From an uncultured Eubacteriales bacterium (GTDB lineage Bacteria; Bacillota; Clostridia; Lachnospirales; Bianqueaceae), in contig CABUPM010000066.1 in assembly GCA_902493345.1 (NCBI GenBank), positions 1 through 12,439 of the forward strand: 12,439 bases of DNA, in the 5' to 3' direction. Below the pieces are notes generated by a model. It saw only the letters and a list, made by a program, of their open reading frames with translations, searched no databases and was not told where the DNA came from. Position 1 is the first letter of the stretch; each line of letters opens with the position of its first letter. Below are positions 1-6,565 of the stretch, piece after piece. The position numbers and the translations under genes are program-made.

Positions 1-38
1 CAGTTGCGGCCGGCGTGTTCCTGAAGTTCTTACAATAA
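1..38 (+). CDS. 3' end of probable sodium-translocating decarboxylase beta subunit (partial)
   Basis: Only the last 11 full codons are in the window, in the frame beginning at base 3, reading VAAGVFLKFLQ and then TAA at 36-38. The small hydrophobic VAAGVFL stretch fits the last membrane helix of the OadB/GcdB/MmdB family, whose members end shortly after such a segment. The next gene starts 20 bases later and encodes the matching carboxyltransferase subunit, an order common for sodium-pump decarboxylase operons in Clostridia. In that complex the beta subunit is the membrane part that couples decarboxylation to sodium export. The call rests mainly on context, because so few residues are visible. 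Confidence 0.5.
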   Translation, partial: VAAGVFLKFLQ

Positions 39-58
39 TATAAGGAGGCTGATTTCCA

Positions 59-1471
59 ATGGCTGATATAGCAAAAAAGCCGGTCAAGATTGTGGAAACG
101 GTTCTGCGTGACGCACACCAGTCTTTGATCGCAACTCGTATGACAACCGAGCAGATGCTGCCGATTGTTTCTCAGATGGATGACGTAGGATATTATGCAG
201 TAGAGTGCTGGGGCGGCGCAACCTTTGATGCTTCTCTGCGTTTCTTAAAGGAAGATCCGTGGGAGCGTCTGCGCAAGCTTCGTGACGGATTCAAGAAGAC
301 CAAGCTGCAGATGCTGTTCCGTGGACAGAATATCCTGGGATACAATCATTATGCAGACGATGTAGTAGAGTATTTCGTACAGAAGTCCGTTGCCAACGGA
401 ATCGATATCATTCGTATTTTTGACTGCCTGAACGACCTGCGCAACCTGCAGACCGCCGTTAAGGCTGCCAATAAGGAGAAGGCGCATGTACAGATCGCTC
501 TGAGCTATACGCTGGGCGATGCTTATACGCTGGAGTACTGGAAGGATATCGCTAAGAAGATCGAAGAGATGGGCGCCAATTCCATCTGTATCAAGGATAT
601 GGCTGGCCTTCTGACTCCGTATGCGGCTTCTGAGCTGGTAAGCGCACTCAAGGAGTCTACCGATCTGCCGATCGATCTGCATACGCATTATACCTCCGGT
701 GTTGCTTCCATGACGTATCTGAAGGCTGTAGAAGCAGGCTGCGATATCATCGATACCGCAATGTCCCCGTTCGCGCTGGGCACCAGCCAGCCGGCAACAG
801 AGGTTATGGTAGAGACCTTTAAGGGTACTCCGTATGATACCGGCCTGGATCAGGAAAAGCTGGCTCCGATCACGGATTATTTCACTCCGCTGCGTGAGGA
901 GGCCCTCAAGAGCGGCCTGATGAATCCGAAGGTTCTGGGCGTAAATATCAAGACGCTGCGTTATCAGGTACCGGGCGGCATGCTCTCCAACCTGGTTTCT
1001 CAGCTGAAGCAGATGGGTAAGGAAGACAAGTACCGTGAGGTTCTGGAAGAGATCCCGCGTGTTCGTAAGGATTTCGGTGAGCCGCCGCTGGTAACTCCGT
1101 CTTCTCAGATCGTAGGTACGCAGGCTGTTATGAACGTAATCGCAGGCGAGCGCTATAAGATCGTTCCCAAGGAGTCCAAGAAGATTATGCTGGGACAGTT
1201 CGGACAGACGGTTAAGCCGTTCAATAAGGAAGTGCAGAAGAAGATCATCGGCGATGAGAAGCCGATCACCTGCCGTCCTGCCGATCTGATTCCGCCGCAG
1301 CTGCCGGAGTTCGAGAAGGCTTGCGCGCAGTGGAAGCAGCAGGATGAGGATGTTCTGTCCTACGCACTGTTCCCGGAGGTTGCGACCGAGTTCTTTAAGT
1401 ATCGCGACGCACAGCAGAAGAAGATCGATCAGACGCTGGCAGATACAGAGAACAAGACGTATCCGGTATAA
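59..1471 (+). CDS. oadA: Oxaloacetate decarboxylase alpha subunit (carboxyltransferase), no biotin domain
   Basis: This 470-residue protein is the carboxyltransferase of a sodium-pumping oxaloacetate decarboxylase; it moves CO2 from oxaloacetate to biotin on a carrier protein, leaving pyruvate. The HMGL-like TIM barrel occupies about residues 10-275, with D18 in the VLRDAHQS motif, K179 in CIKDMAGL, and the metal-binding H208 and H210 in LHTHYTSG. The conserved PYC_OADA region follows to about 455. The protein stops there: the biotinyl domain with its MKM lysine, present at the C-terminus of enterobacterial OadA, is absent, so a separate biotin carrier must exist, probably upstream of the window. 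The start is set by AAGGAGG at 42-48, ten bases before the ATG. Codons are strongly biased (CGT/CGC for Arg, AAG for Lys), which suggests high expression. Pyruvate carboxylase subunit B is a close relative, but the beta-subunit remnant upstream favours the decarboxylase. Confidence 0.9.
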   Translation: MADIAKKPVKIVETVLRDAHQSLIATRMTTEQMLPIVSQMDDVGYYAVECWGGATFDASLRFLKEDPWERLRKLRDGFKKTKLQMLFRGQNILGYNHYADDVVEYFVQKSVANGIDIIRIFDCLNDLRNLQTAVKAANKEKAHVQIALSYTLGDAYTLEYWKDIAKKIEEMGANSICIKDMAGLLTPYAASELVSALKESTDLPIDLHTHYTSGVASMTYLKAVEAGCDIIDTAMSPFALGTSQPATEVMVETFKGTPYDTGLDQEKLAPITDYFTPLREEALKSGLMNPKVLGVNIKTLRYQVPGGMLSNLVSQLKQMGKEDKYREVLEEIPRVRKDFGEPPLVTPSSQIVGTQAVMNVIAGERYKIVPKESKKIMLGQFGQTVKPFNKEVQKKIIGDEKPITCRPADLIPPQLPEFEKACAQWKQQDEDVLSYALFPEVATEFFKYRDAQQKKIDQTLADTENKTYPV

Positions 1472-1486
1472 GAAATGGTTCAGCCC

Positions 1487-1524
1487 AATGAGCTGTCGCA
1501 CGAATGTGCGACAGCTCATTTTTC
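1487..1524 (+). terminator. Intrinsic terminator of the decarboxylase operon
   Basis: A perfect 15-bp stem pairs bases 1487-1501 (AATGAGCTGTCGCAC) with 1506-1520, closed by a GAAT loop and running into five T residues at 1519-1523. It lies 16 bases after the oadA stop. The A-rich left foot and T-rich right foot mean it could also act in the other direction, but no minus-strand gene ends here. Confidence 0.92.
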
Positions 1525-1530
1525 AAGAAT

Positions 1531-1597
1531 CCAGAGAGATCTCTGAAACCTCTGGTGCATTCAGGAGCCACATTCTCCAAAACGCACCAGAGGTTTT
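1531..1597. repeat. Inverted repeat with alternative pairings upstream of rpiR
   Basis: A perfect 13-bp inverted repeat has its left arm AAACCTCTGGTGC at 1546-1558 and its right arm GCACCAGAGGTTT at 1584-1596, separated by 25 bases. The loop holds a smaller GGAG/CTCC hairpin (1564-1567 with 1575-1578). Just upstream is a 10-bp palindrome AGAGATCTCT (1535-1544) that overlaps another CCAGAG copy (1531-1536), which could pair with CTCTGG (1550-1555) instead of the right arm. The right arm ends in only four T residues. It could be a back-up terminator for read-through from oadA, or a pair of operator half-sites for the regulator downstream; the sequence does not decide. Confidence 0.6.
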
Positions 1598-1632
1598 GGT
1601 CTGTAAAAATTATGAATTCTTTCATTTTGGGC

Positions 1633-1661
1633 TTGCAAAAATCTGAAAATAGAAGTATAAT
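1633..1661 (+). promoter_or_regulatory. Sigma-A type promoter for the rpiR-flavoprotein-cmk-ispH operon
   Basis: TTGCAA (1633-1638) and a perfect TATAAT (1656-1661) are separated by 17 bases, and the surroundings are AT-rich. Transcription would begin near 1668, giving a leader of about 40 bases. It is the only good promoter match upstream of rpiR and lies beyond the oadA terminator, so it probably drives the next four genes. Confidence 0.8.
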
Positions 1662-1693
1662 AGATATCTTGATGGGATTTCAGAGAAAAGGAT

Positions 1694-1699
1694 GGAAGG
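1694..1699 (+). promoter_or_regulatory. Ribosome binding site that decides the rpiR start
   Basis: GGAAGG sits seven bases before the ATG at 1707. The in-frame ATG at 1692 has only AAAAGG directly touching it, with no usable spacing, and it overlaps this site, so the downstream ATG is preferred. Confidence 0.65.
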
Positions 1700-1706
1700 C
1701 ATAGAG

Positions 1707-2606
1707 ATGAAACGATCTGAGGATGTGCTGAGCCGCATTCAGGAACAATATCCAAAGCTCAGTAAAGGACAGAAGCTTTTGGCAAGCTATATTCGGGAAC
1801 ATTACGACAAGGCGGTATATCTGACGGCATCCAAGCTGGGAGCCATTGTCGGCGTATCCGAATCTACGGTGGTCCGTTTTGCGTTGGAGTTGGGGTATGA
1901 GGGGTACCCCAGCATGCAGCGTGCGCTGGAGGAACTTGTAAAGAATAAGCTGACGGCGGTACAGAGGATGGAGGTGGCCCAGGGACGGGTCAATCCGGAC
2001 AAGCTTCTGAGCTCAGTCCTGCAGATGGATATGGATAATATCAAGACGACCTTGGAACAGGTCAATGAAGAGGTCTTTCAAAATGCCAAGAACGCGATTT
2101 TGAATGCCCGGAAGATCTACATACTGGGGATCCGCAGCTGTAATGTCCTGGCCAATTTCCTGGGATTCTACCTGAATTTGATTTTTGAGAATGTACATCA
2201 GATAACGACCAGCAGCGCCAGTGAAACCTTTGAGCAGATGCTGCGGATTTCGGAAGAGGACGTAATCATCTGCATCAGTTTTCCGCGGTATTCCAAGCGT
2301 ACAGTGCGTGCTGCGGAATTTGCCAAGTCGAGAGGCTGTAAAGTCGTGTCCATCACGGACAGCGATATGTCGCCCTTGGTTCCGGTGTCGGATTATGTAT
2401 TGATGGCGCAGAGCGATATGGTATCTTTTGTGGACTCTCTGGTAGCTCCGCTCAGCCTGATCAACGCGCTGATTCTGGCGCTCTCTTCGGCCAAGAACCG
2501 TGATATCGCACGTTCCTTGGAGACTTTGGAACAGGTTTGGCGGGAATACGATGTGTATGACAGCAATACACAGGAAGGAAATGTCTATGGAACACCGTTG
2601 CCCTAA
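1707..2606 (+). CDS. RpiR/MurR family transcriptional regulator (HTH + SIS domains)
   Basis: This 299-residue protein has the usual length and layout of the RpiR family. An N-terminal helix-turn-helix domain covers about residues 1-77, with the recognition region SKLGAIVGVSESTVVRFALE near 42-61. A SIS domain covers about 130-265 (KIYILGIRSCN near 136-146, and VIICISFPRYSKRT, VVSITDSDMSPL). Family members bind phosphosugars through the SIS domain and repress or activate sugar and amino-sugar catabolic genes. No sugar gene is in the window, so the ligand and targets cannot be inferred. It is the first gene after the 1633-1661 promoter and overlaps the next gene by about 20 bases, which implies co-transcription and possible autoregulation. 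An ATG at 1692 would add five residues but has no properly spaced ribosome site. Confidence 0.88.
   Translation: MKRSEDVLSRIQEQYPKLSKGQKLLASYIREHYDKAVYLTASKLGAIVGVSESTVVRFALELGYEGYPSMQRALEELVKNKLTAVQRMEVAQGRVNPDKLLSSVLQMDMDNIKTTLEQVNEEVFQNAKNAILNARKIYILGIRSCNVLANFLGFYLNLIFENVHQITTSSASETFEQMLRISEEDVIICISFPRYSKRTVRAAEFAKSRGCKVVSITDSDMSPLVPVSDYVLMAQSDMVSFVDSLVAPLSLINALILALSSAKNRDIARSLETLEQVWREYDVYDSNTQEGNVYGTPLP
2572..2578 (+). promoter_or_regulatory. Ribosome binding site of the flavoprotein gene, inside the end of rpiR
   Basis: AGGAAGG lies within the last codons of rpiR. It is eight bases before the ATG at 2587 but only two before the in-frame ATG at 2581, so 2587 is the better start. Ribosomes finishing rpiR would pass over it, which favours translational coupling. 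Confidence 0.6.
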
Positions 2607-3852
2607 GACCGTGGCGGTGGTGGGCGGAGGCGCGGCCGGCATGATGGCGGCCATATGTGCTGCCAGGAAGGGGGCCAAGGTTCTTCTCCTGGAGAAGAAC
2701 AGCCGTCCGGGACGTAAGATCGGAATCACGGGCAAGGGACGCTGTAATGTGACCAATGCGGATGAGCTGCCGGATTTTTTCAAGAATATCGTATCCAACC
2801 CGAGGTTCTTGTATTCCGCGCTTTACGGCTTTACCAACCGGATGTTGATGGACTGCCTGGAGGAGGCCGGAGTTCCGCTCAAGATCGAACGGGGCAATCG
2901 GGTCTTTCCGGTTTCGGACAGTGCCAGAGATATCGTAGATGCCCTGACAGGAATGCTGAAAAGAGAAAAGGTGCGTATGGTCACAGGTGTCACAGTGCTG
3001 GGGCTTCAGCCGGAGGAAGGGCGCTGGAAGATCCTTACGCCGTTTCAGGAATATGAAGCTGACCGTGTGATCGTTGCGACCGGCGGCCAGAGCTACTCCA
3101 AGACGGGCTCCACCGGAGACGGATATGAGATGGCCAGAGAGCTGGGACATCATATACAGAGCATACGACCGGGTTTGATCGCGCTGAATACTTCGGACCG
3201 TTATGTTCCGGGGCTGCAGGGCCTATCACTGAAGAATGTAGAAGTCAGAATTACGCAAGGGGACGGCAAGGAGGTTTATCAGGGCTTCGGCGAGATGCTG
3301 TTTACGCATTTCGGCGTCAGCGGCCCTCTGATATTGAGCGCTTCCAGTCTCCTGCAGAAATATTTGTCGGGAAAGAAGAAAAGCTGGAAAGAAGCAGATT
3401 TTCTTCTGCACATTGATCTGAAACCGGCGCTGAACCCGGACAAGCTGGACAGCCGTGTGCTGCGGGATCTGGAACAATACCGGGGACGCCATATGGAGAA
3501 TGCCCTGCAGGATCTTTTGCCGGAGCGGCTGATCACGGCCGTACTGGAGCAAAGCGGGATCGATGCCCTGCAGCGGGCCGGCGATCTGACTAGGCAGCAG
3601 AGGATGAAGCTCGTAGAGACATTGAAGGATCTGCGGTGCCATATTACGGGGACAAGGCCGATCGAAGAAGCCATCGTGACGATGGGGGGCGTGGATACCA
3701 GGGAACTGGATCCCAGAACCATGCAGTCCAGGCTGCATCCCGGGCTGTATTTCGCGGGAGAAGTTGTGGATGTGGATGCGCTGACGGGAGGCTATAACCT
3801 GCAGATCGCGTTTTCTACCGGAGCCGCGGCGGGGAGTGCTGCGGCAGAATAA
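2587..3852 (+). CDS. HI0933/YhiN/BaiN-like NAD(P)/FAD-dependent oxidoreductase
   Basis: This is a 421-residue flavoprotein of the HI0933 (YhiN) family, often annotated as BaiN or aminoacetone-oxidase-family FAD-binding enzyme. A dinucleotide-binding loop is at residues 11-19 (VVGGGAAGM), followed by LLLEK at 33-37. The family signature KIGITGKGRCNVTN is at about 44-57. Further marks are ATGGQSYSKTGSTGDGY, the FTHFGVSGP stretch, and a C-terminal FAD loop reading GLYFAGEVVDVDALTGGYNL. The fold binds FAD and is probably cytosolic. The substrate of most members is unknown; the BaiN bile-acid reductase assignment applies to one gut clostridial member and should not be transferred here without testing. 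The gene overlaps rpiR and precedes cmk by 18 bases. The reading frame is open further upstream, but those starts lie deep inside rpiR. Confidence 0.88.
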   Translation: MEHRCPKTVAVVGGGAAGMMAAICAARKGAKVLLLEKNSRPGRKIGITGKGRCNVTNADELPDFFKNIVSNPRFLYSALYGFTNRMLMDCLEEAGVPLKIERGNRVFPVSDSARDIVDALTGMLKREKVRMVTGVTVLGLQPEEGRWKILTPFQEYEADRVIVATGGQSYSKTGSTGDGYEMARELGHHIQSIRPGLIALNTSDRYVPGLQGLSLKNVEVRITQGDGKEVYQGFGEMLFTHFGVSGPLILSASSLLQKYLSGKKKSWKEADFLLHIDLKPALNPDKLDSRVLRDLEQYRGRHMENALQDLLPERLITAVLEQSGIDALQRAGDLTRQQRMKLVETLKDLRCHITGTRPIEEAIVTMGGVDTRELDPRTMQSRLHPGLYFAGEVVDVDALTGGYNLQIAFSTGAAAGSAAAE

Positions 3853-3870
3853 AAAGAAGGATGTGAAAGG

Positions 3871-4539
3871 ATGTTTGCGATAGCGCTGGATGGACCGGCC
3901 GGAGCAGGAAAGAGCACGGTTGCCAAAAAGGCGGCGAAGTGCCTGGGAATCCATTATGTAGACACAGGAGCCATGTATCGGACCTTGGCGTATGGAATGC
4001 TGCAGAATGGCGTGGATATCAGAGATGAAGAAGCCGTGCGGCAGGCACTTCATGGGATGGAAGTGCGGATCCGCTATGAAGACGGCATGCAGAAAATGTT
4101 TATCGGCACACAGGAGGTAACGGACTGTATCCGGACACCGGAGGTCGGAGAGGCAACCAGTACGATTGCGGTATACCGTGCGGTTCGTGACAAGCTCCTG
4201 AAGCTGCAGAGAGATCTGGCGGCGCAGTATGACGTCATTATGGACGGCCGGGATATCGGGACAGCGATCCTTCCGGATGCCGCACTGAAGGTGTATCTGA
4301 CGGCCGACGCGGAGGAGCGGGGCAAAAGGAGATACCTGGAGCTGGAAGAGCGGGAGCCGGGACGGCATAGCCTGCAGGAGATCATCCGCGGGATCCGGGA
4401 GCGGGACGAACGGGATATGAACCGGGCGATCGCGCCGCTGTGCAAGGCGGAGGACGCAGTGCTTTTGGATACGACGCATCTGGGGATCGAAGAGACCGTA
4501 GAGACATTGGTAAGGCTGGCGCGGGAGGCCGGATATTGA
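3871..4539 (+). CDS. cmk: Cytidylate kinase
   Basis: This 222-residue protein phosphorylates CMP and dCMP with ATP, feeding CTP and dCTP synthesis in the cytosol. The P-loop GPAGAGKST is at residues 8-16, the CMP-binding YVDTGAMYRT follows at about 29-38, and the MDGRDIGTAILPDA segment and the LID region with several arginines (REPGRHS, IRERDERDMNR) are intact. Length is normal for the family (about 220). AGAAGG at 3855-3860 lies ten bases before the ATG. An ATG-TGA start-stop pair at 3861-3866 lies between them and is probably chance. The stop codon overlaps the next start in TGATG, so cmk and ispH are probably translationally coupled. cmk next to an S1-type gene is a widespread bacterial arrangement, also seen in Escherichia coli as cmk-rpsA. 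Confidence 0.96.
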   Translation: MFAIALDGPAGAGKSTVAKKAAKCLGIHYVDTGAMYRTLAYGMLQNGVDIRDEEAVRQALHGMEVRIRYEDGMQKMFIGTQEVTDCIRTPEVGEATSTIAVYRAVRDKLLKLQRDLAAQYDVIMDGRDIGTAILPDAALKVYLTADAEERGKRRYLELEEREPGRHSLQEIIRGIRERDERDMNRAIAPLCKAEDAVLLDTTHLGIEETVETLVRLAREAGY

Positions 4540-6494
4540 TGGAGATTCGGGTCGCCAAGACAGCGGGCTTCTGCTTTGGCGTGCGCAATGCTCTGAAGAT
4601 CACAGAAGAGGAGTTCACGCGGGACAGCCGGACAGCTTTATGCACCTATGGACCTCTGATTCACAATCAGGATGTAACAAGGAGTCTTGAGGAACGAGGG
4701 ATCCGAAGCATCAGTACGCCGGAAGAGGCGCAGCCCGGAGAGCGGGTTGTCATCCGCGCGCATGGAGTCGGCCGCAAGGTACAGGAGCAATTGACGCAGC
4801 GGGGAGCGGTTGTGATCGACGCGACCTGTCCGTTTGTAAAAAGAATTCACAGAATCGTAGAAGAACACTCTGCCGGGGGAGAGACGATTTTGATTTTGGG
4901 CAGTCCAAAACACCCGGAGGTACAGGGGATTATGGGATGGAGCAGCGCGCCGTGCCTGATCATGGAAGGGCCGGAGGATGAGATTCCGGCGGCAATACAG
5001 GATAATCCATCAAAGAAATGTTGTATGGTCGCACAAACAACATTTCGTCAAGAAAATTTTCAAAAAATTGTTGAGAAATTTTTAAAACAGGAGTATAATG
5101 TGTGTGTATGTCCTACGATATGCAGCGCGACGGCCGAACATCAACAGGAGGCAGTGGCGCTGGCCGGGAAATCGGATTTTATGATTGTCCTTGGCGGGAT
5201 GCACAGTTCCAATACTCGCAAACTGTATGATATTTGCAGGGAGCGGTGTCCTCATACCTGTCACGTAGAGAACGCAGCCGGACTTCTGGGGTATCTTCAG
5301 GAGAACAAGGCTATCAGGAAGGAGATTGCGGCGGGCCGGATCCGCAGAGTCGGGATCACTGCCGGAGCCTCCACACCTAATTATATTATACAGGAGGTTG
5401 TACAAGCTATGAGCGAGACAAACATGTTTGAAGAACTACTGAATGAGAGCTTCAAGGAAGTTCACTCTGGGGATATTGTGAAAGGAACTGTCGTCCATGT
5501 GTCAGAAAATGAGATTGTACTGAATATTGGCTACAAGTCAGATGCATTGATGAATAAGGACGAGTATTCTGCGGATCCTTCCGTAGTTCTGACCGATGAA
5601 GTAAAGGTAGACGACGAGATGGAAGTGGTAGTGGCCAAGGTTGGAGATTCCGACATTCTGGTCAGCCGCAAGCGTCTGCTGCAGAATCAGGCATATAAGG
5701 AGCTGGAAGAGGCTCTGGAGAATCATACGGTTCTGACGGGCAAGGTGACAGAGGCTTTTGAGAACGGTATGATCGTGCTTTATAAGAATAACCGCGTATT
5801 TATCCCGGCCTCTCTGGTCGATATCCGCAAGACGGATCCGCAGACTCTGCTGGGACAGGAAGTATCCTTCCGGATCATCCGTCTGCAGAGAAAGCGCGGC
5901 AGAATCATGGGAGACCGCCGCAGCGTACTGTTTGACGAGCGTGCTGCTAAGCGTGCTGAGACGCTGGAGAAGCTGGAGGTTGGAGCCCGTATGACAGGTA
6001 CGGTCAAGAACCTGACCAACTACTGTGCGTTTGTAGATCTGGGCGGCATTGATGGCATGCTGCACATCTCCGAGATGAGCTGGAGCCCGGTTCGCAACCC
6101 CAATCAGGTGCTGAAGGAAGGCCAGCAGATCGAGGTTATGGTTAAGTCCTATGATCCGGAGACCAAGAAGATCTCTCTGACAGCCAAGCTGCCGGAGAAC
6201 AACCCGTGGAACGGCGCAGAAGAGAAGTACGCAGTCGGATCCATCGTAGAGGGCAAGGTTGTCCGTTTTGCGGACTTCGGTGCCTTTGTAGAGCTGGAGA
6301 AGGGCGTAGACGGCCTGATCCATATCTCTCATCTGTCCAACAAGTTCGTAAAGCAGCCTTCTGATGTTCTGGAGATTGGCCAGAAGGTTCAGGCACGTGT
6401 AATCGATCTGAATATCGAGCAGAAGCGTATCAGTCTGAGCCTGCGGGATCTGGAAGCGCCGGAGGAAGCAGAAGAGAGCACGGACGCTGAGTAA
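4539..6494 (+). CDS. ispH: Fusion of IspH (HMBPP reductase) with four S1 RNA-binding repeats
   Basis: The 651-residue protein joins two units. Residues 1 to about 288 are IspH/LytB, the 4Fe-4S enzyme that makes IPP and DMAPP in the last step of the MEP isoprenoid pathway. Cluster cysteines C12 (GFCFGV), C97 (DATCPFV) and C195 (PTICSAT) are present, with active-site H42, H75, H125, E127 and T168 and the GGMHSSNT loop. Residues 291-651 carry four OB-fold S1 repeats beginning near 311, 395, 477 and 562; the last two are the most canonical (GMLHISEMSW; FGAFVELEKGVDGLIHISH). The tail is acidic. This fusion is known from Clostridia. The start is the ATG in the TGATG overlap with cmk; longer in-frame starts lie inside cmk. 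The S1 half uses CGT/CGC and AAG far more than the IspH half, and an in-frame ribosome site and ATG lie at the junction. Confidence 0.95.
   Translation: MEIRVAKTAGFCFGVRNALKITEEEFTRDSRTALCTYGPLIHNQDVTRSLEERGIRSISTPEEAQPGERVVIRAHGVGRKVQEQLTQRGAVVIDATCPFVKRIHRIVEEHSAGGETILILGSPKHPEVQGIMGWSSAPCLIMEGPEDEIPAAIQDNPSKKCCMVAQTTFRQENFQKIVEKFLKQEYNVCVCPTICSATAEHQQEAVALAGKSDFMIVLGGMHSSNTRKLYDICRERCPHTCHVENAAGLLGYLQENKAIRKEIAAGRIRRVGITAGASTPNYIIQEVVQAMSETNMFEELLNESFKEVHSGDIVKGTVVHVSENEIVLNIGYKSDALMNKDEYSADPSVVLTDEVKVDDEMEVVVAKVGDSDILVSRKRLLQNQAYKELEEALENHTVLTGKVTEAFENGMIVLYKNNRVFIPASLVDIRKTDPQTLLGQEVSFRIIRLQRKRGRIMGDRRSVLFDERAAKRAETLEKLEVGARMTGTVKNLTNYCAFVDLGGIDGMLHISEMSWSPVRNPNQVLKEGQQIEVMVKSYDPETKKISLTAKLPENNPWNGAEEKYAVGSIVEGKVVRFADFGAFVELEKGVDGLIHISHLSNKFVKQPSDVLEIGQKVQARVIDLNIEQKRISLSLRDLEAPEEAEESTDAE
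5071..5099 (+). promoter_or_regulatory. Putative internal promoter within the IspH half of the fusion gene
   Basis: TTGAGA (5071-5076) and TATAAT (5094-5099) are 17 bases apart, inside an AT-rich island of about 70 bases (roughly 5035-5105) in an otherwise GC-rich gene. The island encodes TFRQENFQKIVEKFLKQEYN using AAA, TTT, ATT and CAA codons that are uncommon nearby. Transcription from about 5106 would give a leader of about 300 bases before the internal start at 5409. The match is as good as the upstream operon promoter, but promoter-like words can arise by chance in AT-rich coding sequence. Confidence 0.5.
5392..5411 (+). promoter_or_regulatory. Internal ribosome site and in-frame ATG at the IspH/S1 junction
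   Basis: AGGAGG at 5392-5397 is followed after 11 bases by ATG at 5409-5411, which is codon 291 of the fusion and in frame. An unpaired-looking AT stretch (TAATTATATTATA, about 5378-5390) precedes it. Translation from here would yield a 361-residue protein beginning MSETNMFEELL and containing all four S1 repeats with none of IspH. The spacing is a few bases longer than ideal. Its position exactly at the domain boundary supports a real start for a free S1-like protein. Confidence 0.6.
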
Positions 6495-6507
6495 TTGATA
6501 AAGACAG

Positions 6508-6549
6508 GAGCCTGCAGGATACGCATCCCGCAGGCTCTATTTATATTTT
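6508..6549 (+). terminator. Intrinsic terminator after the ispH-S1 fusion
   Basis: A 13-base arm, 6508-6520 (GAGCCTGCAGGAT), pairs with 6525-6537 (ATCCCGCAGGCTC) around an ACGC loop with one A-C mismatch. It is followed by a U-rich tract (TATTTATATTTT, 6538-6549). It begins 13 bases after the fusion stop. The T tract runs nearly into the ribosome site of the MATE gene, so that gene is expressed either by read-through or from a promoter not recognised here. Confidence 0.82.
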
Positions 6550-6565
6550 GGGGGACATAGAAAAG

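Noticed and set aside
245..1519. Long open frame on the minus strand opposite oadA (424 codons)
   Set aside because: It lies wholly antisense to a gene with clear catalytic motifs; the open frame follows from the strong codon bias of oadA. The product has no recognisable domain and shows low-complexity Leu/Arg/Gln composition.
1525..1632. A small RNA gene or riboswitch in the space before rpiR
   Set aside because: No promoter lies upstream of the hairpins inside this gap and no known aptamer pattern was recognised; the hairpins are better described as terminator or operator candidates.
3861..3866. ATG-TGA start-stop pair between the flavoprotein gene and cmk, just after AGAAGG
   Set aside because: It could hold ribosomes near the cmk start, but a six-base motif in a purine-rich spacer is easily chance, and cmk has its own usable spacing from the same ribosome site.
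3226..4479. 417-codon minus-strand open frame opposite the flavoprotein and cmk genes
   Set aside because: It spans two real genes and their junction, has His/Arg/Pro-rich noise composition and no good ribosome site was noticed.
6542..6547. TATATT as a -10 box for the MATE gene
   Set aside because: No -35 match lies at the right distance and the word is part of the terminator T tract; a start here would leave almost no leader before the ribosome site.
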